Below are positions 1 to 10,468 of a DNA stretch of 64,000 bases, piece after piece. The DNA lies in NCBI GenBank assembly GCA_947462335.1, contig OX381714.1, forward strand, positions 60,991,800-61,055,799. Direction: 5' to 3'. Position numbers and translations under genes: made by a program. Origin of the DNA: Harmothoe impar (lineage: Eukaryota > Annelida > Polychaeta > Phyllodocida > Polynoidae). Numbering within the stretch: the stretch's first letter is position 1; every line of letters begins with the position of its first letter. The notes below the pieces were generated by a model. It worked only from the letters and a program-made list of their open reading frames with translations, made no database searches and was not told where the DNA came from.

Positions 1-3
1 TAC

Positions 4-134
4 CTGGCAGTAGCCTGTCTTGGGGTTCTTGTGTGCGAGTGCCAGTAGCACGTTGTACATGGGTTTACGTTTGGCCTGTGGGTCTGACGGTGTGTTCTGG
101 AAGTAGATGTTCTCCGGGAAGGTGCGCGGGATAT
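4..134 (-). CDS. GRTP1: GRTP1 exon 5 (IPRTFPEN to GYCQ)
   Basis: The acceptor is a TTTCAG read on the minus strand ending at 135. The donor GTA occupies 3-1, so the exon ends exactly at CAG for Gln171. Entry phase is 1 and exit phase is 0. It encodes the Arg finger (Arg131, in IPRTFPEN) and the YCQ of the Gln finger; the following Gly would come from the next exon, outside the window. Confidence 0.9.
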
Positions 135-3100
135 CTGAAATGTACAACACATATATCTTCTTTTTTAACTGATATTTAACTGACCTTTAAAGCAAATAAA
201 ACAAAAATGACTTTTAATTGTGAGCAGGACTTCATGGTTTCTACCAGCAGGACTCACCTTTCTCTATGACCTCTACTCACCTTTCTCTATGACCTCTACT
301 CACCTTTCTCTATGACCTCTACCAGCAGGACTGACCTTTCTCTATGACCTCTATTTAACTTTCTCTATGACATCTATTTACCTTTCTCTATGACCTCTAC
401 TCACCTTTCTCTATGACCTCTACCAGCAGGACTCTCCTTTCTTTATGACCTCTACCAGCAGGACTCATCTTTCTCTATGACCTCTACCAGCAGGACTCAC
501 ATTTTTCTATGACCTCTACTCACCTTTCTCTATGACCTCTACCAGCATCCCTCACCTTTTTCTATGACCTCTACCAGCAGGACTCTCCTTTGCCTATGAC
601 CTCTACCAGCAGGACTCACCTTTCTCTATGACCCCTACTCACCTTTCTCTATGACCTCTACCAGCAAGACTCTTCTTTCTCCATGACCTCTACAACAGGA
701 CTCATCTTTCTCTATGACCTCTACAGCAGGACTCTTGTTTCTCTATGACCTCTACTCACCTTTCTCTATGACCTCTACCAGCAGTGGTTCCGGTTCCTGC
801 TCCAGGAGGCGCCGGTACAGGCCCGGATTGGCGGCCATCTTGTTGTGGGCCCCACTCATGTACATCCACACCTACAGAGACAACCAGGCATTTACCGTTA
901 AATCAAATTTGGCTTAAATTAGTACATTCAATGGGTGGGACAAGAAAACTGGGCCCCATACCAATGAGTCAGCATGTTTACAAACAATGTATTTGACTTC
1001 CTATCTGCTCCATTCCCCCCAATTTCCTCTGATTTTGCTCTAATTAGATTTTATTGCCCAATATATGGTCATTTTGGAATAAAGGCATGCACTTTTATCA
1101 CCCCCCCCCCCCCATTGAAAATACACTAGAAAAATTCCCGCGTATAACCCGCACCTCGTGTATAACCCCCATCCTGAGTTCAACTGTACTGGAGGTTTGG
1201 TTCGCATATAACCCGCGGGTTATACACGGGAATTCATGGTACCGTAAATTCTCGCGTATAAGCTTAACTCGCGTATAAGCCGCACCCCTAACTCTGACAA
1301 ATTATATAAGCCGCAGAGGAGGTCTAAATATTGCGATTTTGGTACTGTAGTATACTTATAAAAACTCTCGTATAAGCCGCACCCTATATAGGCATGTTTG
1401 GTATCAAAAGAAAGCTGAGTCTGACTCGCGTACAAGCCGCGGCTTCTACGCGAGAATTTACGGTAGTAAGATTTAGAATTTTAAGAAAAATCGGATATGC
1501 CCACCAATAATTTACTATAGAATCTACCATAGTTTGGAAAATTGGAAAACCTTCCTATAAGCGGACCGCCTACTTTAAGATGTTTGGACAATTTCCACCT
1601 AGTGTCAGCCCCCCCCTCAGTTTTTGCATTTTCTACGCACATTTTATGGACTTTGACACCTCTTATGAAATATTGATTTTATTTAACCCACCTGTAGGCC
1701 TACCTAAGAAATAAAAGTACAGTGTATCAAAAGGCAAACTCTGTTAGTGTATGTCAATCTCAACCGCTGTATCTGTACTGGACTATACAATACTGTGTGG
1801 ATTGTTATGGTGTATGAGTGTGCTGTGGGCTGTGGGGGGGGGGGGGCGTGGAATCATAACTGTAGCAGCGTTCATGCATCTATAGACCCATGCGTCAAGA
1901 AAGGGTGACTTTTTCATAATAACTTGTGTTAACATGTGTTTTAGCAGAATCCTTATAACAATTGTCTGTAATGGCTGTGTTTGCAAACATCCCATATCAG
2001 GAGATTCACAGGACAATTATCATCCAAAAAGTACATATCAGAATGCAGGATTTTGAGCTCATATTTATTTATTTGTCAGTCATGCTTCAGAAATGGTCAA
2101 AATCTTTATCTAAACCTTTTCTAAAAAGTTACCCTTTCTTGATGCATTGGTTTATATATAGCACGGCTACCTCTCCCCTGCCTGTTGTTATTGTTGTTAT
2201 CTTGATGTGGTGTTATCTGTTACCTTCTGACCTAACCCTTTAAGGACGGATGTCGCTAAAAGATGACATCGGTCGTCATGATGCACCAATGCAGGCCCGG
2301 CTAGTGACTCACCGCCACTCACCGGTGCTGCATTGGTGCATCATGCAGACCCTTTGGAAGTGTCTCAACCTCATAAGGCCGGCATGATGTTTGAATACAG
2401 CAATGGCGAGTTACTCGCCAGGGCTTCATTCACGCATCATGCCGACTCAGGCCATGATGCATGAATGCATTGATTGCGCCGTCCTTAAAGGTTAAACATT
2501 GTACCTTGGTGTTTACATCTGGCCCTAATACCAGATAACACAGATAAAGGCAATGTACCAGACACCAGCACTGTTTACATATTAACTGTGACCAGTCACA
2601 GCACTGACACGTGTAAGGGAGTGCTCACTAGTAAATACATAATAGCTAGGTAGTAAGGGAGTGCTCATTTTTTAACAACGGGGGGAGGGGGGGTGGTGGG
2701 GTCGGTGGATTTTCGCGCGAGCGGGTTGACATTTTTTTGGTCCCCCCCACGGGAGGGGTCGAACATTTTTTGACCCCCCCCTCAGACTGGCCGAAATTGA
2801 GCGCGGCCGACCCCTTTAAGCTATAGTAACGCGAGGGCTTTTTCACTAAAAAGGGGTGCAATTTTTTTCGTCCTCCCTCAAAAATTTATGACATTTTTTG
2901 GCGTTTTTACTACATTGTGTACTAATTTCTTTTTTAACTTGAAAAAAAATATGTTAAAGAAAAAGAATCCGACCTACCAACCCTTTTTAATTTTGGCCAT
3001 GTTACCGAAGACTCAATGTGTGGCTTATACGATATATATAGATTTTGGCGTTAATGTTTGATGACAAAAAGTATGGAAATTTGAGGGAAATTTTTGCACC

Positions 3101-6100
3101 CATTCTTTAGCAGCCTTGACCCCCCCCCCCCCCCCCCCATGCTACATGTATGGATTAATCCGCCTGTTGATACATGTGTGATAAGCTCGTGTAACGCTTG
3201 CTAAGACGTGACGATAATCCGTACATAAGCTGATATCATATTAAGTAAGATAACAGATCCACGGTGAGTAATGGTAAATCAAAACTCACCTCTGCTCTGT
3301 GTTCTGATGGGATCCCTTTCCGGATATAGCGCTTTACTGAAAGTCAAAAGTGTCCATGTTATAAAAGTACAACTTACAATTAGTGCTAAATGTGTAAGCA
3401 CAAGAAACATGTCTAAGAAAGATTGAGTGTGTGAGTGGCCTCACAGATGACTCAGGATTAGATGGATATGTAACTTATGTACTTAGATATAGTACTCCCT
3501 TATAATCTTTCATTGGTCAATTCTGGCATCAGAAATGAATTCCTTGTTAAAAAGTACCCTCAAGTCATGTGTCATACATGTATGTTATTCCCATTCAGGC
3601 CAGCAGGTGGGTGTGGGTGAGCAGGTGGGTGTGGGACAGCAGGTGGGTGTGGGTGTACAGGTGGGTCTGGACGACAGTTGCAGGCTGCGGGCATGTACCG
3701 CCTTCTGTCCCTACCAAAAAGTGAGTCAATCGGACAATAAACGGCGAAGAATTGGGTGGTACAATTTTGCTCTGCACACGTTGACGGTTGAGATCTCGCG
3801 CAGTACGAAAATTACGTATGCTTTATGGACCCTATTGTCCTTCCCCTTGTTTATGAAAGCTTGCACATCCAATGTTTTCTACCATGTATCTGGTGCTGGC
3901 GGTATAATATGCTCAGTTTTTGCCCGGTTTGGGGGTAGAAGAGAGAAATAGCAGCAGAACGGTTGAAAATTCCATTTCTATCTTCCACCCAAAAAGTTAA
4001 TGCCTTGGAGTCTATGGGTGCCCAGCAGGGGTGGTAGCTTTTTTTTAGTACACTTACATAGTAGCGAAAGAGAGAAAAAAATTGTTAAAAGATCGCAGTT
4101 GAATATCTCAAAGAAAAAATGAGATTTAAAAAAAATTCTCGAAGGAAAATTGTGTCCCCCGATCTTGCCTATCTCTTCATTTTTTCCCCGTTTGTCTATC
4201 TCTAATAATAACTGAAAGACAATGATTCTCCCATGTCTCAAAATTGTCTTAAAATGCAAAATTGGTAGACGTATATTAAACATTTTCCTTAACCATATTA
4301 ACTGCCTCTCGTTATTTAAGTTACCATAAAACCTCGCGTATAAGCCTAACTCGCGTATAAGCCGCACCTAGAGTTGGGGCCGACCCTATAAGCCGCACTG
4401 GCGATCTGAATGTGCCGATTTTAGTACTGTACCATAGTGGCAAAAACTTGCGTATAAGCCGCACCTTGACTGTGGGCCGATCCTATAAGCCGCACCGCCG
4501 ATCTGACTCGCGTACTAGCCGCGGCTAATATACGCAAGGTTTTACTGTATTTAAACAACGGTGGTGGCTTAGAACAATAGAGTTCGCACCTTGGTTATAT
4601 TGCATACCCTGGTTTAAAACAGATAGTCAATGGTTATGAAAAGGTATGTAGATAAACCACAGCTTGCTGGTAGGGCGACTTGGGCTTATAAAGCTGTGGT
4701 TAATTCTATTTACCCTTTCATAACCATAGTCTAACTATTACGTATCCTACACTGGGCCCCTGTACCTCTGCTTTTCTCAGTCTCCTGCTCACCACAGACA
4801 CTCTGGGTGTCAGGTTCCTTTAACCAGCTCAGGTCAATTCTCATCTGATAGGCCACTCTCTGTAGAACCCGAATTTGAGCCCATTTGAACATGGTTGAAT
4901 TAGAATTTAATTGATAAAAAAACCTCCCTTACAAGCTGACCCCCCTCTTTTAAGCCGAATCAAGCCTAATTAAATCACAAAAAATGGGTTGGCTTATCAG
5001 AGATATTTTACAACATATATATATTCGACTTACTTTTGCGTGATTTAGGGAGCGGCGTGTTGCCTCCATTGATGACGGTGCCGTCTACGACCGTCGACCA
5101 CTTGATGGCTCGCCTCGTTAGGATCGTCATGTAGTCCGACATAAACTCCTCGTACGTCGCGTAATCAAAGTCTTCCGGCCGCTCGAACCCATACTGGTCA
5201 ACATTACTGAAAGCGGAAAGAATAAAAGAATTGGATTAGTATTAATTATTTGTGGCTGATCTGTCATGCTCGAAGATTTATGTTAGGCCAGACCAAAGAA
5301 AAAAAGTTGGGCAATGGATTTCGCACACCTTATTTTCGGAAATGGAATTTCATTTTTTACACTGTTTTTCTTCAATAGATTCTCCTAGATCAACCAATCA
5401 ATTTTGACGTTATGGGTTCTCTATTCTCTAAAATTGGGGAAAAATTTCGCTCGCTCGTGCCACTTTTTGAAAAGTGAAATCCACTGACCAACTAGTTTTT
5501 TGGTGTGGCCTTAGTAGTGCACTGCCGGCGAGTAACTCGCCGACCCTACAGTAGTGTCTCAACCCCATAGGGTCGCCATGATGCTTGAATGCAGCACTGG
5601 CGAGTTACTCACCAGGGCTGCATTCATGCATCATGATGAAGAAGGCCTCGATGCATTAAGGCATCATGCCGTCCTTAGAGGGTTAAAGTACTAGGCCAAA
5701 AAAAAAAGAAAGTTGTGTTCAGGTATCCCTAGCGACCCTATTATTTTGGCCCTACCCAATTTTTTTATTTTTTTTTTTTGGAAGGCATTTTTGCGTGTTT
5801 TCTTTTTTTTTTTACTGAAATTTTTTTTCTGCAAAATTATACGAAAATGGGAGGAATTTCGTCTCAAAATCCTTTTAAAAAAAAGGTAAAAAAAAAAAAA
5901 ATCGACCTACCTACCCTTTTTTTTTTTGGGCCATGTTACCTGAACACAACTTTTTTTTGGCCCTATGTGCCCCGGCCATGGAACGGCTCTGGGCACGATC
6001 ACATATACCAGGGTGGAGGCTCTATGCGCCCCTTACAGGTTAAAGATGAGTCCGTGACAGCTCCCTGACCTGACCTACCTTCTCGGTACCGGCCGGTACA

Positions 6101-6128
6101 CCTGCCGTTCTGGTGTGGATAACATCAT
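4..6128 (-). CDS. GRTP1: GRTP1/TBC1D6-like TBC-domain Rab GTPase-activating protein, 5' part of gene
   Basis: Five exons can be joined with consistent phases: 6128-6079, 5206-5034, 3336-3290, 871-760 and 134-4. They give 171 residues before the window ends. Residues 18-74 include YGFERPEDFDY and TRRAIKW. Residues 76-96 hold the first TBC motif (KRYIRKGIPSEHRAEVWMYM). Residues 125-131 are the IxxDxxR arginine-finger motif (IEKDIPR), followed by TFPEN. Residues 169-171 are YCQ, the start of the YxQG glutamine-finger motif. In the family, these two fingers stimulate GTP hydrolysis on Rab proteins that direct membrane traffic. Order and spacing match vertebrate GRTP1 closely, from family memory. 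The rest of the TBC domain lies left of the window. Intron 4 starts with a minisatellite built from the exon 4 end. No clear promoter is visible upstream, so an untranslated first exon may exist. The chief alternative is another small TBC1D protein, but the N-terminal match favours GRTP1. Confidence 0.92.
238..792 (-). repeat. Minisatellite copying the exon 4 end and 5' splice site of GRTP1
   Basis: This is an irregular array of 23-bp units (plus strand CTCACCTTTCTCTATGACCT then CTA) and 32-bp units that carry an additional CCAGCAGGA. Read on the minus strand, each unit repeats the last bases of exon 4 (GTAGAGGTCATAGAGAAAG) and its donor GTGAG. About nine units keep an intact GGTGAG; others have decayed to GAGAG, GATGAG or GGTAAA. 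The copy at 755-792 is the functional exon end. Exon-like sequence therefore continues through most of intron 4. Confidence 0.93.
760..871 (-). CDS. GRTP1: GRTP1 exon 4 (VWMYMSGAHNK to VIEK)
   Basis: 112 bp, entry phase 0, exit phase 1. The acceptor is CTGTAG (minus strand) and the donor is AAAG|GTGAGT. It encodes residues 91-127: the VWMYMSG end of the first TBC motif, then an acidic linker ending in VIEK. The first base of the Asp128 codon is the last base of the exon, so the intron splits the IxxDxxR motif. Reading two codons past the donor meets an in-frame TAG, so only this donor keeps the protein open. Confidence 0.92.
1122..1241. mobile_element. Short TIR element with CCCGCGTATAACCCG ends
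   Basis: The ends AATTCCCGCGTATAACCCG and the inverted CGGGTTATACACGGGAATT face each other across about 70 bp. It directly abuts the next TACCGTAAA element and resembles that family in the GCGTATAA core. Confidence 0.6.
1240..1465. mobile_element. TACCGTAAA palindromic MITE
   Basis: It starts TACCGTAAATTCTCGCGTAT and ends with the inverted counterpart ACGCGAGAATTTACGGTA. The interior repeats GCGTATAAGCCGCAC in both orientations. It lies in GRTP1 intron 3. No coding capacity is visible, so it is non-autonomous. Confidence 0.8.
1881..2156. mobile_element. TATAGACC-ended TIR element, copy 1
   Basis: The TIR begins TATAGACCCATGCGTCAAGA, continues AAGGGTGACTTTTT, and is mirrored at the right end. 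An inverted second copy lies at 6315-6587, and its interior aligns along the whole length. About 275 bp, no coding frame. Confidence 0.8.
2232..2496. mobile_element. P-MITE, near full length
   Basis: Ends AACCCTTTAAGGACGG and CCGTCCTTAAAGGTT, with both internal hairpins present. The first hairpin centre is decayed; the second keeps GGCGAGTTACTCGCC. Lies in GRTP1 intron 3. Confidence 0.85.
2654..2880. mobile_element. G/C-homopolymer MITE (TAAGGGAGTGCTCA end), 3' end eroded
   Basis: Begins TAAGGGAGTGCTCATTTTTT and runs into G and C tracts that separate ATTTTTTG-like spacers. The right TIR is degraded to CCTCCCTCA. Confidence 0.65.
2881..3285. other. Rest of GRTP1 intron 3: decayed repeat
   Basis: Positions 2970-3020 (CGACCTACCAACCC, then GGCCATGTTACC) resemble one end of the element at 5693-5965. 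A pure C run occupies about 3119-3138. I see no exon or regulatory site up to the exon 3 donor. Confidence 0.4.
3290..3336 (-). CDS. GRTP1: GRTP1 exon 3 (KRYIRKGIPSEHRAE)
   Basis: 47 bp, entry phase 1, exit phase 0. The acceptor is ACTTTCAG and the donor is GAG|GTGAGT on the minus strand. Lys-Gly-Ile-Pro and the Arg of EHRAE are conserved positions of the first TBC motif. Confidence 0.92.
3598..3672. repeat. Short GTGGGTGTGG minisatellite
   Basis: About four copies of CAGGTGGGTGTGGG, in GRTP1 intron 2. No exon is evident beside it on the plus strand, although each unit reads as CAG|GTGGGT. Confidence 0.7.
4322..4549. mobile_element. TACCGTAAA palindromic MITE
   Basis: Starts TACCATAAAACCTCGCGTAT and ends ACGCAAGGTTTTACTGTA. 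Internal GCGTATAAGCCGCACC and CCTATAAGCCGCAC repeats tie it to the copy at 1240-1465. Confidence 0.8.
4626..4735. mobile_element. Small inverted-repeat element
   Basis: The left arm TAGTCAATGGTTATGAAAAG and the right arm read backwards (TAGACTATGGTTATGAAAGG) match. The match continues to AACCACAGCTT near the centre. About 110 bp with arms of about 45 bp. Confidence 0.65.
5034..5206 (-). CDS. GRTP1: GRTP1 exon 2 (NVDQYGFERPED to LPKSRK)
   Basis: 173 bp, entry phase 2, exit phase 1. The acceptor is TTTCAG and the donor is A|GTAAGT. It encodes 57 whole codons, including YGFERPEDFDYATYEEF and TRRAIKWS, the parts that most closely resemble vertebrate GRTP1. GC and CpG content are well above the flanking introns. 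Confidence 0.93.
5514..5687. mobile_element. P-MITE, left part missing
   Basis: The second hairpin and right TIR (CCGTCCTTAGAGGGTTAAA) are intact; only the centre of hairpin 1 remains. Lies in GRTP1 intron 1. Confidence 0.75.
5693..5965. mobile_element. GGCCAAAAAA...TTTTTTGGCC TIR element
   Basis: The ends GAAAGTTGTGTTCAGGTA and TACCTGAACACAACTTT are inverted repeats flanked by A and T runs. Related fragments lie at 2970-3020, 11041-11310, 14452-14595, 52140-52290 and 60000-60245. Inside GRTP1 intron 1. Confidence 0.75.
6079..6128 (-). CDS. GRTP1: GRTP1 exon 1, coding start (MMLSTPERQVYRPVPR)
   Basis: Two adjacent in-frame ATG codons at 6128-6123 start a frame ending at donor AGAAG|GTAGGT with two bases over. 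Joined to exon 2 this gives VPRS-NVDQYGFERPED, and the same spacing occurs in vertebrate GRTP1. The phase match is the main support. A CTGAG just upstream might instead be an acceptor, which would make this exon 2 of the transcript. Confidence 0.75.
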
Positions 6129-6314
6129 GTCTCAGGGATGTGATTTGAAAATTGTATCAGTGGATCTGGACAAACCACGAGGGTAGACTTTTTTGCTCAA
6201 AAGTGTAGGAAATCCTACAACTGTAGGAGGAATTCCATCCCTGTGTCTCAACCAGGGGCTAGAAGCAGCTGTATTTCAACCCAGCCCCAAGTCTGTGATA
6301 CAGACTAACAGGTA

Positions 6315-6587
6315 TTTATAGACCAATGTAGCAAGAAAGGGTGACTTTTTCAGGAAAGTTATTGATAAAGTTCTTGGACATTTCTGAAGCGTGACTAACA
6401 AAGACATAGATATAACCACAAAATCCCACATTCTAATATATAATACTACTTGAAAGATGATTGTCTCCCAATATGAGATGTGTGCAAACATGGCCATTAC
6501 AAACAATGTTATGAGGATTCTGCTAAAACCAACGTAAACACAACTTTATCTTGAAAATGTCACCCTTTCTTTCTGCATTGGTCTATA
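6315..6587. mobile_element. TATAGACC-ended TIR element, copy 2 (inverted)
   Basis: Its reverse complement aligns end to end with 1881-2156. Shared words include GGGTGACTTTTTC, TTTTAGCAGAATCC and CACGCTTCAGAAATG. The TIRs end in TATAGACCAATG. Confidence 0.8.
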
Positions 6588-6645
6588 TAAAATATATATA
6601 TACTATATTAGTTAACATCCGGGCACCCACAGCTGCAGCTTATAA

Positions 6646-6994
6646 CCCTTTAAGGGATGCATGGTGCTTTGATGCATCATACCCTTGGTCGTCATGATGC
6701 ATGAATGCAGCCAGAACTTGCCAGGGCTGCATTCATGCATCATGACGACCCTGTGGAAGGAAGGGTATCAACCCTGTAGTGTCGACATGATGCTTTGATG
6801 CAGCACTTGTGAGTAGCTCGCAAAGACTTATCAGGTCTCAAAGATGTATGTTCAATGATCGCTTTGCTGCGCTAGCACAGCACCGGTGAGTAATGTTGGC
6901 ACTGCATTGGCGTATCGTGTCAACCTTTTTGTCAACCGTCTCAGTTGACATGATGCATGAATGCAGCATGCATCATGCCGTTGGTTGTATAGAA
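6646..6994. mobile_element. P-MITE, rearranged
   Basis: Left TIR TAACCCTTTAAGGGATGCAT, one good hairpin at about 6695-6745, then degraded hairpin pieces up to 6990. Confidence 0.7.
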
Positions 6995-6999
6995 CATTA

Positions 7000-7188
7000 A
7001 CCTTTTACGGACAGATGTCAATAAAAGATGACGTTTGTCGTCATAATGCATGAGTGTCTAAAGCCCATAAGGTCGGCATGATGCTTGAATGCAGCACTGG
7101 CGAGTTACTCGCCAGGGCTGCATTCATGCATCATGACGACCAACCCATTATACATTAATGCATCAAGCCGTCTTTAAAGGGATAAAAC
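7000..7188. mobile_element. P-MITE lacking hairpin 1
   Basis: Both ends (AACCTTTTACGGACAG, CCGTCTTTAAAGGGAT) and hairpin 2 are present. Hairpin 1 is precisely absent, which suggests loss of one module. Confidence 0.8.
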
Positions 7189-7284
7189 AGTATGCTGCCG
7201 TTAAAGGGCTACCAGAGGCTGACAATGGACCTCCATCTGCCTTACACAAAGAGGCATCATGTCATGCACTTTAAGAAAAGTATT

Positions 7285-7883
7285 AAACCTTTAAGGACTG
7301 CATGTCACTAAAAGCAACATTTGTTATCATATCAGAGGCGTAGGAAGCAAATCTTCATTGGGGGGGGGGGGGGGGGGGCACTCCAACCTGGTTTAAGCAT
7401 CGGCTTTTATGCATGATGGATCATATACACACTTACACTGAAACTGTATAGAAAAATAGTATTTGAGCCCCCCTTAGTTCTGATTGGGGACCCAGGCCCC
7501 TCTGCCCCTACTTTTCCCTATGCGAGAGAGGCAAATATTGGAAAGTGTGTGTATTATATTGGAGGTCTTGACAAATTTTTGGGCCCCCAAACATATCCAG
7601 CCCCCCCCCCCCTCCCACCCCATACTCAGTGATGGGGGGACCCGGGCCCCCTGCCCCCCCCCCCTTTCATACGCCACTGCATATTGCACCCCTGGTGAGT
7701 AACTTGCAGATGCTGCACTGGTGCATCATGCCGACTCCTTGCCTTTGGGAGTGTATTAATGCTGTGTTGTGGGCATGATGCTTAAATGCAGCACCGGTGA
7801 GGTACTCACCAGTGCTGCATTCAAGCATCATGACGACCAGAGGCATGTTACATTAGTTACTATGTTGACCTTAAAGGGTTAAG
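7285..7883. mobile_element. P-MITE split by a G-rich insertion
   Basis: The left TIR and the GACATTTGTC-like start run to about 7333. P-MITE sequence resumes at about 7680 and ends CCTTAAAGGGTTAAGG. The interruption is annotated separately. Confidence 0.75.
7336..7678. mobile_element. Nested G/C-homopolymer insertion with GGCGTA ends
   Basis: Begins GAGGCGTAGGAAGCAAAT and ends TTCATACGCCACTGC, a short imperfect TIR. The interior is G and C tracts around unique sequence. It interrupts the P-MITE, so it is the younger insertion. Confidence 0.55.
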
Positions 7884-8071
7884 GTTAACAGAATTTATGT
7901 TAAATAACATAAATGTCCCATTACGTAGAGCCCAATTCAAGGAGGGAGAGCTGCGGGCTTAGTTTATATACATGAGTGTTTTGATAGACAAGAACGGTAA
8001 ATACAGGTATGAACCATTCTATTATTAATTAATCATACACTGATACTGTCAGCACCTTCATCACTAGTCCT

Positions 8072-8253
8072 TTAAGGGAGTGCTCATTTTTTAACAACAG
8101 GGGGGATGGGGGGGGGTGGGGAGGTGGGGGTGGTGAGATTTCGCGGGTCAAAATTTTTTACCCCCCCCCCCCTGGTCAAGGGGTCCAAATTGTTTCCCCC
8201 CCCCCCCCCCAATCCACCTCCCCCCCCTTGTTAAAAAGATGAGCACTCCCTAA
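8072..8253. mobile_element. G/C-homopolymer MITE with TTAAGGGAGTGCTCA ends
   Basis: TTAAGGGAGTGCTCATTTTT and its inverse AAGATGAGCACTCCCTAA bracket a 180 bp core. G runs fill the left half and C runs the right half. Confidence 0.85.
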
Positions 8254-8446
8254 CCCTCTAAGGACGGCATGATGCCTTAATGCGTCATGCCCCTGGTCGT
8301 CATGATGACCCTATGGTATCATGCCGAACCTGTGGGGTTGACACTCTCAAAGGAGCACTGCAATGCAGTACTGGTGAGTAACTCGCCGGGGCTGCATTGA
8401 CATCATAACGTCACCTTTTAGCGACATGCCGTTCTTAAAGGGTTAA
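8254..8446. mobile_element. P-MITE, compact
   Basis: Abuts the preceding element. Ends AACCCTCTAAGGACGG and CCGTTCTTAAAGGGTTAA, with one intact hairpin and one collapsed. Confidence 0.8.
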
Positions 8447-8539
8447 GGACTGCAGAGTGCTACAATCATGCCGTGAATCTACAGTAACAAAGTATCTAGG
8501 TCCATGATCACGCCGATCCTAAGGAGTTAATAAATTCCC

Positions 8540-8663
8540 AAAGGGTCAGCACCAATGCATTCATATGCATTGAGTGCAGTACCGGTGATTTACGTGCCGG
8601 CACAGCCTTGATTCATCTTGACGACACATGTTTCTTTTGCAGCATGCTGTCCTTTAAGGGTTA
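8540..8663. mobile_element. P-MITE fragment, diverged
   Basis: One hairpin around ACCGGTGATTTACGTGCCGG, followed by a TGCTGTCCTTTAAGGGTTA end. Confidence 0.6.
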
Positions 8664-9538
8664 CCAATGACAGAAAGTTATTAGTCAGATAACCAATCAG
8701 TTATCTTACCGTCAGATAAGAAGATGTGTCTTTCTTTTGTTTTGGACGGTGACACATACATGTATAGGGCCATGAAAATGTCTCTTTCAGGTTACTTGAC
8801 CCTGCGTAGCAAAACTCATCTTTTATCCAACTCAGAAAAGAGATGAGTATTTTAGGCCTTATCCGCCTAGTTTGAAATCTGAGTCCTTTTGAGGCATAAA
8901 TAAAACAGATGACATTGAAAGACCCACCTATCCTATATTTTCACACCATCTAACCGGTGTTCTATGTCATCTCATCTTTACACAATGTGTCTCTCTGGAC
9001 CATTGTGCGTTTTCTTATCTTTTTCCCATTATACCAAGGCTTTGCCTTCATACTCACAGTTGGTAGGTTATGTGTTTTATGTAGTAGATACCGAGTAACT
9101 GAGTGTATGTCAACATAACCATGGCAAACTGACTGGTGGCTTCATAGTTCTGAAGGCTCCTGGAGAATCCCTCATTTATTAGTTAAATACCTTTTATTTT
9201 GGCATAGGCTCGAAATGCCGTTGTATGACTGTCTGAACACGCAAGGGTTTAGATTTTAAAATGTAAGAACAGCAACATGTAACCGGGCTTCTACACGAGG
9301 TTTTACAGTAGCTCTACAGTCTGTATATTAATATTATTGGGGAGGAGTGATTTGAAAATCAATAGGTAGCCATCTGTGGTTTATGGTCTTTTATTTTTTT
9401 GTTACCCATAATATATGCTCACGATCATAAACCAGATATATTTTATGAGTTATCATTCAATTTGATAATAGGCCAGTATGCACACGTTTCACAGCTAGTG
9501 ACAAAGACTGCCATTGATTTCACATCAGCAAAACAGTA
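8664..9538. other. No recognisable gene
   Basis: AT-rich single-copy-looking sequence. GATGAG words at 8816-8850 form a weak direct repeat. No exon, RNA or mobile-element end was found on either strand. Confidence 0.4.
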
Positions 9539-9721
9539 ATACCGTAAAACCCCGCCTTTAAGACGACCATATTTTGGGATTTATTTTCCCTAACTACGGG
9601 GTCGTCTTAAAGGTGGGTTTTCTTATATAGGATTAAAGAGAAAACCATTCTCAATTTTTTCCTCATACAAGGAGGTCGTCTTAAAGGTGAGGTCGTCTTA
9701 AAGGAGGGGTTTTACGGTAGT
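9539..9721. mobile_element. TACCGTAAAACCCC palindromic MITE
   Basis: TACCGTAAAACCCCGCCTTT at the left matches the inverse GGAGGGGTTTTACGGTA at the right. The interior repeats GTCGTCTTAAAGG in both orientations. Confidence 0.8.
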
Positions 9722-9826
9722 TATGGGGCTGCAGAGGGGTCCCCCCTCAGGTCGAAATGTTGCCGAAATTAAGGGCCCCAGGTCACAAATTCACTTTTTT
9801 TAGACCATTTTTACTACAGGATGCAT

Positions 9827-10150
9827 AAGTTTACCCGTTCCAATAGAGTTTAGTAGGTCACAAAAACCCTCGAATCAGGACAGGAAGTGATTTCACGCTA
9901 TGGGCGATTTTGGAAAAAAAAAATTAATTCTCAGCAAATAAAGATCTCTACTGGAAATCCTTTTATACGTTGTGTGTCAGACATGCCCCCTGCTGTACCT
10001 TGAATGCCTTATAAAAGGGATTCTTCTGGAGGAAGAAATTTGAAAGTTTCTGCCAGTCCCCATACCTAATACGTACTGCGCCGTGCTTTCCTTTCCTGAT
10101 TCGAGGATTTTTGTAACCTACTAAACTCTGTTGTAACGGGTTAACTTAAG
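9827..10150. mobile_element. Element with TIRs of about 70 bp
   Basis: The left arm contains GAGTTTAGTAGGTCACAAAA and CCCTCGAATCAGGACAGGAA. The right arm is its inverse with few mismatches. Unlike the P-MITE, the middle of about 175 bp is unique. Confidence 0.8.
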
Positions 10151-10268
10151 GTTGATCGCTACTTTTCATCCATAGACTTTCCTAATTTTTTACCTCAGGG
10201 TAGTTTAGATCATTGAGAAGGGGAAAATGTGAAAAAATAGGTGGGGTCCCGAGCTCCTTTTTTTGTTA

Positions 10269-10468
10269 NNNNNNNNNNNNNNNNNNNNNNNNNNNNNNNN
10301 NNNNNNNNNNNNNNNNNNNNNNNNNNNNNNNNNNNNNNNNNNNNNNNNNNNNNNNNNNNNNNNNNNNNNNNNNNNNNNNNNNNNNNNNNNNNNNNNNNNN
10401 NNNNNNNNNNNNNNNNNNNNNNNNNNNNNNNNNNNNNNNNNNNNNNNNNNNNNNNNNNNNNNNNNNNN
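10269..10468. other. Assembly gap, 200 N
   Basis: Exactly 200 undetermined bases, the size of a placeholder gap. It ends directly in the G-rich array, so the gap is probably collapsed tandem repeat. Confidence 0.98.

Noticed and set aside
3535..3951. 138-codon plus frame
   Set aside because: Passes through a GTGGGTGTGG minisatellite inside a GRTP1 intron and has no domain.
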